DNA of 64,000 bases, from the NCBI GenBank assembly GCA_945910005.1, contig OX246745.1:42036555-42100554 (forward strand). The letters run 5' to 3'. The stretch's first letter is position 1; each line of letters starts with the position of its first letter. The notes under the pieces are model-generated. The model ran no database searches and was not told the DNA's origin. It saw only the letters and a list, made by a program, of their open reading frames with translations. This document shows positions 44,701 to 55,393 of this stretch, in pieces. The stretch comes from Isoperla grammatica. Lineage: Eukaryota > Arthropoda > Insecta > Plecoptera > Perlodidae. A program made the position numbers and the translations under genes.

Positions 44701-45970
44701 GTACAATACGCGCCTCTAGCTGGGAGTACCTACATACCTCTACCACCAAAAGTACAATACGTGCCTCTAGCAGGGAGTACCTGCATACCTCTACCACCAA
44801 AAGTGAAATACGCGCCTCTAGCAGGGAGTACCTACATACCTCTACCACCAAAAGTACAATACGCGCTTCTAGCAGGGGGTACCTACATACATCTACCACC
44901 AAAAGTACAATACGTGCCTCTAGCAGGGAGTACCTGCATACCTCTACCACCAAAAGTACAATACGCGCCTCTGGCAGGGAGTACCTACATACATCTACCA
45001 ACAAAAGTACAATACGTGCCTCTAGCAGGGAGTACCTGCATACCTCTACCACCAAAAGTGAAATACGCGCCTCTAGCAGGGAGTACCTACATACCTCTAC
45101 CACCAAAAGTACAATACGCGCTTCTAGCAGGGGGTACCTACATACATCTACCACCAAAAGTACAATACGCGCCTCTATCAGGGAGTACCTACATACATCT
45201 ACCACCAAAAGTACAATACGCGCCTCTAGCTGGGAGTACCTACATACCTCTACCACCAAAAGTACATTACGCACCTCTAGCAGGGAGTACCTATATACCT
45301 CTACCACCAAAAGTACATGACGCGCCTCTAGTAGGGAGTACCTACATACGTCTACCACCAAAAGTACAATACTGGCCTCTAGCAGGGAGTACCTACATAC
45401 ATCTACCACCAAAAGTACAATACGCGCCTCTAGCAGGGAGTACCTACATACATCTACCACCAAAAGTACAATACGCGCCTCTAGCAGGGAGTACCTACAT
45501 ACCTCTACCACCAAAAGTACAATACGCGCCTCTAGCAGGGAGTACCTGCATACCTCTACCACCAAAAGTACAATACGCGCTTCTAGCAGGGAGTACCTAC
45601 ATACCTCTACCACTAAAAGTACAATACGCGCCTCTAGCAGGGGGTACCTACATACATCTACCACCAAAAGTACAATACGCGCCTCTAGCAGGGAGTACCT
45701 ACATACATCTACCACCAAAAGTACAATACGCGCCTCTAGCAGGGAGTACCTACGTACCTCTTCCACCAAAAGTACAATACGCGCCTTTTAGCAGGGGGTA
45801 CGTACATACATCTACCACCAAAAGTACATTACGCACCTCTAGCAGGGAGTACCTATATACCTCTACCACCAAAAGTACATGACGCGCCTCTAGCAGGGAG
45901 TACCTACATACATTTACCACCAAAAGTACAATACGCGCCTCTAGCAGGGAGTACCTACATACATCTACCA
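29750..45970 (+). repeat. Large higher-order tandem duplication, period about 8.1 kb
   Basis: About 29,750-37,900 and 37,900-45,970 carry the same order of variants. The offset is 8,159 bp at the left, 8,133 bp after 30.8 kb, and 8,055-8,054 bp after 32.8 kb. The stepwise drop is explained by losses in the right copy: one 26-bp unit near 38.93 kb, then about 78 bp (one short plus one full unit, and a base) near 40.6 kb, and 1 bp at 41,846. Shared rarities include CAGTTGGTACC (31,848/39,981), CCAAAATACAATTCGTG (31,925/40,058), AAAGTCAATACG (32,083/40,216) and CCTTTTAGC (37,730/45,784). Within each copy the familiar short-range blocks persist. Confidence 0.9.
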
Positions 45971-48900
45971 CCAAAAGTACAATACGCGCCTCTAGCAGGG
46001 AGTACCTACGTACCTCTACTACCAAAAGTACAATACGCGCCTCTAGCAGGGGGTACCTACATACATCTACCACCAAAAGTACATTACGCACCTCTAGCAG
46101 GGAGTACTTATATACCTCTACCACCAAAAGTACATGACGCGCCTCTAGCAGGGAGTACCTACATACCTCTACCACCAAAGGTACAATACGCGCCTCTAGC
46201 AGGGAGTACCTACATACATCTACCATTAAAAGTACAATACGCGCCTCTAGCAGGGAGTACCTACATACATCTACCACCAAAAGTACAATACGCGCCTCTA
46301 GCAGGGAGTACCTACATACCTCTACCACCAAAAGTACAATTCGCGCCTCTAGCAGGGAGTACCTGCATACCTCTACCACCAAAAGTACAATACGCGCCTC
46401 TAGCGGGGAGTACCTACATACCTCTACCACCAAAAGTACAATACGCGCCTCGAGCAGGGGGTACCTACATACATCTACCACCAAAAGTACAATACGCGCC
46501 TCTAGCAGGGAGTACCTACATACATCTACCACCAAAAGTACAATACGCGCCTCTAGCAGGGAGTACCTACGTACCTCTTCCACCAAAAGTACAATACGCG
46601 CCTTTTAGCAGGGGGTACGTACATAAATCTACCACCAAAAGTACATTACGCACCTCTAGCAGGGAGTACCTATATACCTCTACCACCAAAAGTACATGAC
46701 GCGCCTCTAGCAGGGAGTACCTACATACATTTACCACCAAAAGTACAATACGCGCCTCTAGCAGGGAGTACCTACATACATCTACCACCAAAAGTACAAT
46801 ACGCGCCTCTAGCAGGGAGTACCTACGTACCTCTACCACCAAAAGTACAATACGCGCCTCTAGCAGGGGGTACCTACATACATCTACCACCAAAAGTACA
46901 TTACGCACCTCTAGCAGGGAGTACTTATATACCTCTACCACCAAAAGTACATGACGCGCCTCTAGCAGGGAGTACCTACATACCTCTACCACCAAAGGTA
47001 CAATACGCGCCTCTAGCAGGGAGTACCTACATACATCTACCATTAAAAGTACAATACGCGCCTGTAGCAGGGAGTACCTACATACATCTACCACTAAAAG
47101 TACAATACGCGCCTCTAGCAGGGAGTACCTACATACCTCTACCACCAAAAGTACAATTCGCGACTCTAGCAGGGAGTACCTGCATACCTCTACCACCATA
47201 GTACAATACGCGCATCTAGCAAGGAGTACCTACATACTTCTACCATTAAAAGTACAATACGCGCCTCTAGCAGGGAGTACCTGCATACCTCTACCACCAA
47301 AAGTACAATACGCGCCTCTAGCAGGGAGGACCTGCATACCTCTACCACCAAAAGTACAAAACGCGCCTCTAGCAGGGAGTACCTGCATACCTCTACCACC
47401 AAAAGTACAATACGCGCCTCTAGCAGGGAGTACCTGCATACCTCTACCACCAAAAGTACAATACGCGCCTCTAGCGGGGAGTACCTACATACCTCTACCA
47501 CCAAAAGTACAATACGCGCCTCGAGCAGGGGGTACCTACATACCTCTACCACTAAAAGTTCAATACGCGCCTGTAGCAGGGAGTACCTTCATACTACTAC
47601 CACCAAAAGTACAAAACGCGCCTCTAGCAGGGAGTACCTGCATACCTCTACCACCAAAAGTACAATTCGCGCCTCTAGCAGGGAGTACCTACATACGGCT
47701 ACCACCAAAAGTACAATACGCGCCTCTAGCAGGGAGTACCTGCATACCTCTACCACCAAAAGTACAATTCGCGCCTCTAGCAGGGAGTACCTACATACCT
47801 CTACCACCAAAAGTACAATACGCGCCTCTAGCAGGAAGTACCTACATACCTCTATCACCAAAAGTACAATACGCACCTCTAGCAGGGAGTACCTTTATAC
47901 CTCTACCACCAAAAGTACAATACGCGCCTCTAGCAGGGAGTACCTGCATACCTCTACCACCAAAAGTACAATACGCGCCTCTGGCAGGAAGTACCTACAT
48001 ACATCTACCACCAAAAGTACAATACGCGTTTCTAGCAGGGAGTACCTACATACCTCTACCACCAAAAGTACAATACGCGCCTCTAGCAGGGAGTACCTGC
48101 ATACCTCTACCACCAAAAGTACAATACGCGCCTCTAGCAGGGAGTACCTGCATACCTCTACCACCAAAAGTACAATACGCGCCTCTAGCAGGGAGTACCT
48201 ACATACCTCTACCACCAAAAGTACAATACGCGCCTCTAGCAGGGAGTACCTACATACATCTACCACAAAAAGTACAATACGCGCCTCTAGCAGGGAGTAC
48301 CTACATACATCTACCACCAAAAGTACAATACGCGTTTCTAGCAGGGAGTACCTACATACCTCTACCACCAAAAGTACAATACGCGCCTCTAGCAGGGATT
48401 ACCTGCATATCTCTACCACCAAAAGTACAATACGCGCCTCTAGCAGGGAGTACCTTTATACCTCTACCACCAAAAGTACAATACGCGCCTATAGCAGGGA
48501 GTACCTGCATACCTCTACCACCAAAAGTACAATACGCGCCTCTAGCAGGAAGTACCTACATACATCTACCACCAAAAGTACAATACGCGTTTCTAGCAGG
48601 GAGTACCTACATACCTCTACCACCAAAAGTACAATACGCGCCTCTAGCAGGGAGTACCTGCATACCTCTACCACCAAAAGTACAATACGCGCCTCTAGCA
48701 GGGAGTACCTGCATACCTCTACCACCAAAAGTACAATACGCGCCTCTAGCAGGGAGTACCTACATACCTCTACCACCAAAAGTACAATACGCGCCTCTAG
48801 CAGGGAGTACCTACATACATCTACCACCAAAAGTACAATACGCGCCTCTAGCAGGGAGTACCTACATACATCTACCACCAAAAGTACAATACGCGTTTCT

Positions 48901-50760
48901 AGCAGGGAGTACCTACATACCTCTACCACCAAAAGTACAATACGCGCCTCTAGCAGGGATTACCTGCATACCTCTACCACCAATAGTACAATACGCGCCT
49001 CTAGCAGGGAGTACCTGCATACCTCTACCACCAAAAGTACAATACGCGCCTCTAGCTGGGAGTACCTACATACCTCTACCACCAAAAGTACATTACGCAC
49101 CTCTAGCAGGGAGAACCTATATACCTCTACCACCAAAAGTACATGACGCGCCTCTAGCAGGGAGTACCTACATACCTCAACCACCAAAAGTACAATACTG
49201 GCCTCTAGCAGGGAGTACCTATATACATCTACCACCAAAAGTACAATACGCGCCTCTAGCAGGGAGTACCTACATACATCTACCACCAAATGTACAATAC
49301 GCGCCTCTAGCAGGGAGTACCTACATACCTCTACCACCAAAAGTACAATACGCGCCTCTAGCAGGGAGAACCTGCATACCTCTACCACCAAAGGTACAAT
49401 ACGCGTCTCTAGCAGGGAGTACCCACATACAGTTACCACCAAAAGTACAATACGCGTCTCTAGCAGGGAGTACCTACGTACCTCTTCCACCAAAATCACA
49501 ATACGCGCCTCTAGCAGGGGGTACGTACATACATCTACCACCAAAAGTACATTACGCACCTCTAGCAGGGAGTACCTATATACCTCTACCACCAAAAGTA
49601 CATGACGCGCCTCTAGCAGGGAGTACCTACATACCTCTACCACCAAAAGTACAATACGCGCCTCTAGCAGGGAGTACCTACATACATCTACCACCAAAAG
49701 TACAATACGTGTTTCTAGCAGGGAGTACCTGCATACCTCTACCACCAAAAGTGAAATACGCGCCTCTAGCAGGGAGTACCTACATACCTCTACCACCAAA
49801 AGTACAATACGCGCTTCTAGCAGGGGGTACCTACATACATCTACCACCAAAAGTACAATACGCGCCTCTAGCAGGGAGTACCTACATACATCTACCACCA
49901 AAAGTACAATACGCGCCTCTAGCTGGGAGTACCTACATACCTCTACCACCAAAAGTACATTACGCACCTCTAGCAGGGAGTACCTATATACCTCTACCAC
50001 CAAAAGTACATGACGCGCCTCTAGTAGGGAGTACCTACATACCTCTACCACCAAAAGTACAATACTGGCCTCTAGCAGGGAGTACCTACATACATCTACC
50101 ACCAAAAGTACAATACGCGCCTCTAGCAGGGAGTACCTACATACATCTACCACCAAAAGTACAATACGCGCCTCTAGCAGGGAGTACCTACATACCTCTA
50201 CCACCAAAAGTACAATACGCGCCTCTAGCAGGGAGTACCTGCATACCTCTACCACCAAAAGTACAATACGCGCTTCTAGCAGGGAGTACCTACATACCTC
50301 TACCACTAAAAGTACAATACGCGCCTCTAGCAGGGGGTACCTACATACATCTACCACCAAAAGTACAATACGCGCCTCTTGCAGGGAGTACCTACATACA
50401 TCTACCACCAAAAGTACAATACGCGCCTCTAGCAGGGAGTACCTACGTACCTCTTCCACCAAAAGTACAATACGCGCCTTTTAGCAGGGGGTACGTACAT
50501 ACATCTACCACCAAAAGTACATTACGCACCTCTAGCAGGGAGTACCTATATACCTCTACCACCAAAAGTACATGACGCGCCTCTAGCAGGGAGTACCTAC
50601 ATACATTTACCACCAAAAGTACAATACGCGCCTCTAGCAGGGAGTACCTACATACATCTACCACCAAAAGTACAATACGCGCCTCTAGCAGGGAGTACCT
50701 ACGTATTTCTACCACCAAAAGTACAATACGCGCCTCTAGCAGGGGGTACCTACATACATC
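42141..50760 (+). repeat. Further partial copy of the right-hand block, offset about 5,049 bp
   Basis: About 47,160-50,760 repeats the variant order of about 42,110-46,060. The offset is 5,049 bp (exactly 99 units) up to about 43.6 kb, then 5,050 bp. It drops to about 4,693 bp by 45.77 kb, because about seven units are missing from the 47-51 kb copy. Shared markers are the CCACCATAGTAC unit (42,147/47,196), CGGCTACCACC (42,648/47,697), CCACCAATAGTAC (43,928/48,978), TACTGGCC (44,150/49,195) and CCTTTTAGC (45,784/50,477). Together with the 8.1-kb repeat, this makes the right third of the array three relatives of one ancestral block. Confidence 0.8.
45750..47200 (+). repeat. Tandem duplication, period 817 bp, marked by a 1-bp insertion
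   Basis: A unit with an extra T (CGCCTTTTAGCAGGGGG) followed by GGTACGTACATA begins at 45,784 and again 817 bp later at 46,601. Sixteen units in between share order, including the CATTACGCACC, GTACATGACGCG, CCATTTACC-type and CCAAAGGTAC variants. The same marker also occurs at 37,730 and 50,477, tying this block to the 8.1-kb and 5.05-kb duplications. Confidence 0.8.
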
Positions 50761-51704
50761 TACCACCAAAAGTACATTACGCACCTCTAGCAGGGAGTAC
50801 TTATATACCTCTACCACCAAAAGTACATGACGCGCCTCTAGCAGGGAGTACCTACATACCTCTACCACCAAAGGTACAATACGCGCCTCTAGCAGGGAGT
50901 ACCTACATACATCTACCATTAAAAGTACAATACGCGCCTCTAGCAGGGAGTACCTACATACATCTACCACCAAAAGTACAATACGCGCCTCTAGCAGGGA
51001 GTACCTACATACCTCTACCACCAAAAGTACAATTCGCGCCTCTAGCAGGGAGTACCTGCATACCTCTACCACCAAAAGTACAATACGCGCCTCTAGCGGG
51101 GGGTACCTACATACCTCTACCACCAAAAGTACAATACGCGCCTCGAGCAGGGGGTACCTACATACATCTACCACCAAAAGTACAATACGCGCCTCTAGCA
51201 GGGAGTACCTACATACATCTACCACCAAAAGTACAATACGCGCCTCTAGTAGGGAGTACCTACGTACCTCTTCCACCAAAAGTACAATACGCGCCTCTAG
51301 CAGGGGGTACCTACATACATCTACCACCAAAAGTACAATACGCGCCTCTAGCAGGGAGTACCTGCATACCTCTACCACCAAAAGTACAATGCGCGCCTCT
51401 AGCAGGGAGTACCTGCATACCTCTACCACCAAAAGTACAATACGCGCCTCTAGCAGGGAGTACCTGCATACCTCTACCACCAAAAGTACAATACGCGCAT
51501 CTAGTAGGGAGTACCTGCATACCTCTACCACCAAAAGTACAATACGCGCCTCTAGCAGGGGGTACCTACATACATCTACCACCAAAAGTACAATACGCGC
51601 CTCTAGCAGGGAGTACCTACATACCTCTACCACCAAAAGTACAATACGCGCCTCGAGCAGGGAGTACCTGCATACCTCTACCACCAAAATCGAAATGATT
51701 TAAA

Positions 51705-52206
51705 TCGATTATAAATATACAAAATTATCGCGACAAAAAGGCTTTTTACCGCGCATCTCTATCCGCAAAGTAAACACTCGCAACGTGTGAGTAAATATGA
51801 ACATATGGAATCTGAACATAACGTGAGTGGTGTTGATTATCCAGTAAAGATATCAAAACTTGATATATTTTTTAGAAAAACATTAATATGCTAGAAACGT
51901 TTTTGGGTATGATAAAGACATATTTCCTGTTCGAATAACAAAAGTTAATTGTGAAGAGCATGTACATTTATTGTACACATCGAAAATAAACAACTCACAC
52001 TACTTTCTTATTAAGGATTTCAACCGACTCTAACGTTCTTTAACAAAGGACAAAGAACGTAAATTTGACTGTTTTCTGTGCCTTCATAGATTTACTGCTC
52101 TGAAATTAAGAAAGGAACATCATACATTATGTAGTCAACATGATCCGCAATAATTCATTCCCACCGAAAAATACAATATTTTAAAATTAAAAAATGTTCA
52201 TTTCTC
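51705..52206 (+). pseudogene. Family-B DNA polymerase relic (Polinton/virus-type), N-terminal part
   Basis: Translating in shifting frames gives a recognisable succession of short blocks. Around 51,705-51,760 is an INIQN...DK segment. At 51,828 comes a GVDYPVKISKLDIF-like segment, then YDKDIFPVRITKV near 51,910, EEHVHLLYTSKINNSHYFLIKDF near 51,957-52,022, and a cysteine/histidine segment FDCFLCLHRFTALKLRKEH at about 52,065-52,120. From memory, this order is typical of the region upstream of the exonuclease domain in the large protein-primed DNA polymerases of Polintons/Mavericks and related virus-derived elements widespread in insect genomes. Several stops and frame changes show it is dead. 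No start codon or terminal repeat is present, because the satellite begins immediately upstream. The LINE at 52,207 cuts it off on the right. Confidence 0.68.
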
Positions 52207-52231
52207 ATTATTATTATTATTATTTATTTAT
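52207..52231 (+). repeat. (ATT)n/(ATTT)n microsatellite, 3' tail of the LINE
   Basis: About six ATT repeats followed by TTTA repeats. Read on the minus strand this is an AAT/TAAA-rich tail immediately following the LINE 3' untranslated region. Short tandem 3' tails rather than poly(A) are common in several insect LINE clades. Confidence 0.85.
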
Positions 52232-52596
52232 CAATATCAGACATTGTACATTGGAAGTAATTACTTAATATAAATGCCTAATTTTGAAAGGATGCAGGAA
52301 GCGGGCCAACGGTCCATCCACAAGGGTTGTGTCCTGCATCCATGTAAATTTAAACTTATACTAAGGCATATGAATATTTGATGTAATACTAATAAATTAA
52401 AATATGTCTAATGACATGTGATGATTGACGATGAGAATGAACATAAATAGCCGATGTTATATGACGCGTGAGGTGATGGGTGATGTTTATGAAATGAGGC
52501 CTTAACTTATTATCTAACCAAATCAATAAGTCCATCAATTGTTCGTTATTGTACATTGCTAGGTTGTCGATATCGCTGTGTCAGTGTGGACAGGAT

Positions 52597-53958
52597 TCAG
52601 TGGTACATGATCTTAATGGCTCGGTAGAATTCTTTGGATGCCATTAATTTAGTACCACTTGGAAGGGCGTTCCACAGGCCGCTGGCTCGTTGGTACAGTG
52701 AGCGTTGGTAGCTGAGCGTGGTGGTTCGGGGCGCTCGGAGATATACGCCTTGCTGCGGTCCCCTCCCTCGCTCCACAGTCCTGTAGTCAAGCTGCAGCCG
52801 AACGTCGAGGTCTATCTTCCCGCTCATACAGCCACGCAGGAAAATCAAGTCGGCGCGTTCTAGATACGCGCTAACGGAGGGGATGTGAAGCATTTTCCTT
52901 CTTGCCTGGGTGTTAAGGTCGGTTTTGAAGCCCACTATCATGTTTGTTGCCCGATTTTGTATGACCTCCAGTTTGTTGATGTTGGAGACCGACGTAGGGT
53001 GCCACGCAGGGATTCCATAGAGCAAGGTGGGCCTCACTATCGCCATGTACGCTATCCTGCGAGTACGCACTTTGCTGTCCCTGAGGTTTCTATTTATGAA
53101 GCCTAATAATTTAGAACACTTTGATCGAATAATGTTTGTGTGTAGATTCCATTTTAAATCGTTTGTTAGGGTGATGCCTAGAAGTTTGATAGTATTGCAG
53201 CTGGTGACGGGGTTGTTATCGATACTGTAATTACTGTCTATTGGTTTAGATGAACGGGAGATACGAATGTAAGTTGTTTTGCTGGTGTTAAGCCTCATTT
53301 GGTTGACACTGCACCACAGGAAAATGTTGTCAAGGTCTGCCTGCAGGAGAGCTGCGTCATCTTCGTTGTTGATTGGCTTGTACACGGTGCAGTCATCCGC
53401 GTACATGGCAATTGGAGAGGACACGCATGCTGGGAGGTCCATCATGTATGTTACGAAAAATAGAGGCCCCAACACTGACCCCTGTGGCACCCCAGAGGTA
53501 ACACGAACACTTCCGGATTTGTGTCCACCGTACACCACGTGTTGTGTTCTTCCTGTTAAAAACGAGGTGCACCACAGGAGCAGTTGACCTTGGATACCGT
53601 AATGCTCTAATTTCCTTAACAACCTTCGGTGTGGCACAAGGTCGAAAGCTTTGCACAGATCGAGAGAGACAACGTCAATCTGTTTCACTGTCTTCTTATC
53701 CAGCTCAAATTGCCAGTCTTCAATCATCTTAGCCATCATGGTGACGCACGATCGACTCGGCAGGAAACCGTGTTGGTTCTTATTTACGGATCCATTTAAC
53801 TCTGTGTTCAAGGATGGACTTGGATATGAGTTTTTCCAGCATTTTGCAGATAACCGACGTCAAAACTATGGGCCTATAGTTCGCCACGTTGTCTTTAGCA
53901 CCCGACTTGAATACTGGTACTATGTTGCTAATATTCTGGTTTCGAGTGTATTTCTAGA
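52597..53958 (-). pseudogene. LINE reverse transcriptase, truncated and frameshifted
   Basis: About 400 codons are open from 53,811 down to 52,597. The fingers block has NQHGFLPSRSC. Palm motif A is SLDLCKAFD (catalytic Asp about 40 codons into this frame). SGVPQGSVLGPLFF follows, then the catalytic YADD motif about 137 codons in. The thumb/C-terminal part ends in a RASGLWNALPS segment common to LINE ORF2 tails. Upstream, 53,810-53,955 encodes VPVFKSG...NYRPIVLTSV...LEKLI in another frame, so an indel near 53,808 breaks the protein. The TTG at 53,809-53,811 is not a believable start; the reading frame is simply open there. With endonuclease missing and a frameshift in the fingers, it cannot make full ORF2p. 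Confidence 0.88.
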
Positions 53959-53969
53959 AAGATCTTAGG

Positions 53970-55362
53970 TTGCAAGCAAACAAGTGATATATCACACACA
54001 ACTCAAGTTACAAATCATGAACCACAAGGATTTACCTATGTTGTTATTGATTCTAAAGGAAACTCATCCTGTAGTTTATCGGAGTTAAGAAGCAGTTGAC
54101 AAGTTTTTAGATGCAATGTTGAGTGAAGAGGATAAATTATGTAAAATTATGTCCAAGGTAGTCCCTATAGCTATGACAGATCATGACAATAAATCATTTA
54201 AGGAAGCTGTTATTTGTCATATTTGCAACAAAGCTTTAGGCTCGAATCAAGTAACAGATCACAAGCTTTTAGAGGGTATTTATCAAGGTGCCGTCCATAA
54301 TAAATGTAATTTAGTCTTAAAAACAAGTGAAATATTATATACCAGTTGTTTTTCATAACCTACGAGGATATGACTCGCAATCTTATAATGCAAATATTTA
54401 GTAAAATTGAAAATAGAAGAATAATTCAGTCACCCCCAACATCGTTGAGAAGTACATCTCCTTTTCTGTATCAAATCTTCGTTTCATTGACTCGTACCAT
54501 TTTTTAATTGATTCAGAAGATTAATTGGTAAATAATCTTGTGGTTACGGAATTGCCCGGTTTGTATCGCTTAACAAATGTTTTCGTCAAGATAAAGTTCA
54601 TCTTCTTTTACGTAAGGAAGTGTTCCCATATTATTATCTTGATTCTGAAGAAAAATGTCTTGAAACTAGTCTCCCCAGCACAGAAGGTATTTCACCATGT
54701 TCTTACAGGTGAAGATTTAAGTGGTATTGACTGTAAACACGCTGTCGATGTTTGAAAGCTTTCGACGTAAAAACCTTGGAGAATATCAGGATATATATGC
54801 TAAAACTGATGTAAGTCTTTTAGCTGATGTTTTTGAAAATTTTAGATTACTATGTTTCGATGATTACTGATAAGATCCAGCGCACAATTACACCAGCTCT
54901 GGTCTCACCTTCCATGCTTGTTTACAGACCCGAACATCGAACATATACTTGTTTATTGAAAATGGCGCGTATCTACAATATCTAAACGATTCTCGGAAGC
55001 TAATAATAAATATGTTGAGGGGTTTGATTCTGATAAACCATCCAAATTTATTACGTATTGGGATTGTAACAATCTATACGGTGTGGCCATGTCTGATTAT
55101 ATCCCCATTAGTGGATTCAAATGGTTGACCGAAGGTGAGATTGAAAATATTACATTTGTGAATGTGGCTAACGGCTCAAACCTGACTACATATTGGACGT
55201 AAATTTGGAATATCCTGCAGTTACATGATATACATAGGCCTAATGATTATCCTCTAGCTCCAGAAAAATTACTATTTCGAGAAATATGATATCACCATAC
55301 AGTGGAAAACTTGTAAATGATTTAGATATAAGGTTAAATACCAAAGTCACTAAGTTGACCCC

Positions 55363-55368
<6 letters not shown>
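53970..55368 (+). pseudogene. Family-B DNA polymerase relic, exonuclease and first palm region
   Basis: This continues the gene interrupted by the LINE. In order I see a VTNHEPQGFTYVVIDSKGN segment (about 54,010). Next is EAVDKFLDAML, with CHIC at 54,215 and a following H/C-rich segment ending GAVHNKCNL (a metal-binding-like insert). Then come HNLRGYDS at 54,354-54,377 (exonuclease II, with N and YD), VEKYISFSVSNLRFIDS near 54,440, YAKTD at 54,796-54,810 (exonuclease III, YxxxD), DPAHNYTSSGLTFHA (about 54,875), and DCNNLYG at 55,062-55,082 (palm motif A). NDYPLAPEKL lies near 55,240. These families use the enzyme for protein-primed replication of the element. Exonuclease I and palm motifs B and C are absent. 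Stops and frameshifts are scattered throughout, including TAA at 54,088. It ends at an A-run, 55,369. Polinton/Maverick versus another virus-derived element cannot be decided without capsid or integrase genes. Confidence 0.78.

Positions 55369-55392
<24 letters not shown>
55369..55392 (+). repeat. 24-A homopolymer at the polymerase/BEL junction
   Basis: Twenty-four consecutive A residues directly follow the last recognisable polymerase codons (an LTPNL-like segment). It may be a slipped A-rich codon run, or the tail of a retroposed piece. It marks the point where polymerase similarity stops. Confidence 0.6.

Positions 55393-55393
<1 letters not shown>

Larger units (their letters stand above)
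1..51689. repeat. 51-bp satellite array (about 1,010 tandem units)
   Basis: A single head-to-tail array fills the left 81% of the window and continues past the left edge. A typical unit is 103-153 (51 bp, 26 of 51 G/C). Landmarks in order are GGGAGTACC, a variable TGCATA/TACATA/TTCATA, CCTCTACCACC, AAAAGTACAATACGCG and CCTCTAGC. Neighbouring units differ by a few substitutions, and the same variant combinations recur in blocks, which is the signature of unequal exchange and amplification. The period is divisible by three and only one frame per strand carries a stop in every unit, so long ORFs appear in four frames. Frames switch at 26-bp units and at 1-bp indels, and common variants change amino acids in every frame, so I do not annotate a protein. 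The right end is sharp: the last unit stops after CTACCACCAAAA at 51,689. No transcription signal or unrelated insertion was seen inside the array. The role is unknown; a structural or centromeric/heterochromatic satellite is the plain reading. Confidence 0.98.
52207..53962 (-). mobile_element. 5'-truncated LINE inserted in the polymerase relic
   Basis: On the minus strand this runs from a reverse transcriptase missing its 5' part, through about 365 bp of 3' untranslated sequence, to a simple-repeat tail of AATAAATAAT type at 52,207-52,231. The 5' boundary is placed where RT similarity ends, about 53,958. On the other side of both ends the polymerase relic resumes, so the LINE was inserted into it. 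About 20 or more codons of the host gene seem to be missing at the site, suggesting a target deletion. No endonuclease domain is present. Clade assignment (Jockey/CR1 group) is a guess from the RT style and the microsatellite tail. Confidence 0.85.

Noticed and set aside
1..51689. CRISPR array
   Set aside because: There are no unique spacers between conserved repeats; the whole 51-bp unit repeats. The surroundings are eukaryotic transposons.
1..51689. Secreted or structural repeat protein (silk-, cuticle- or collagen-like) encoded by the array
   Set aside because: The 17-residue repeats change frame at every 26-bp unit and at 1-bp indels. There is no signal peptide, no start context and no unique flanking exon.
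53279..53587. Plus-strand ORFs opposite the LINE reverse transcriptase
   Set aside because: They are antisense shadows of a clearly recognisable RT on the minus strand.
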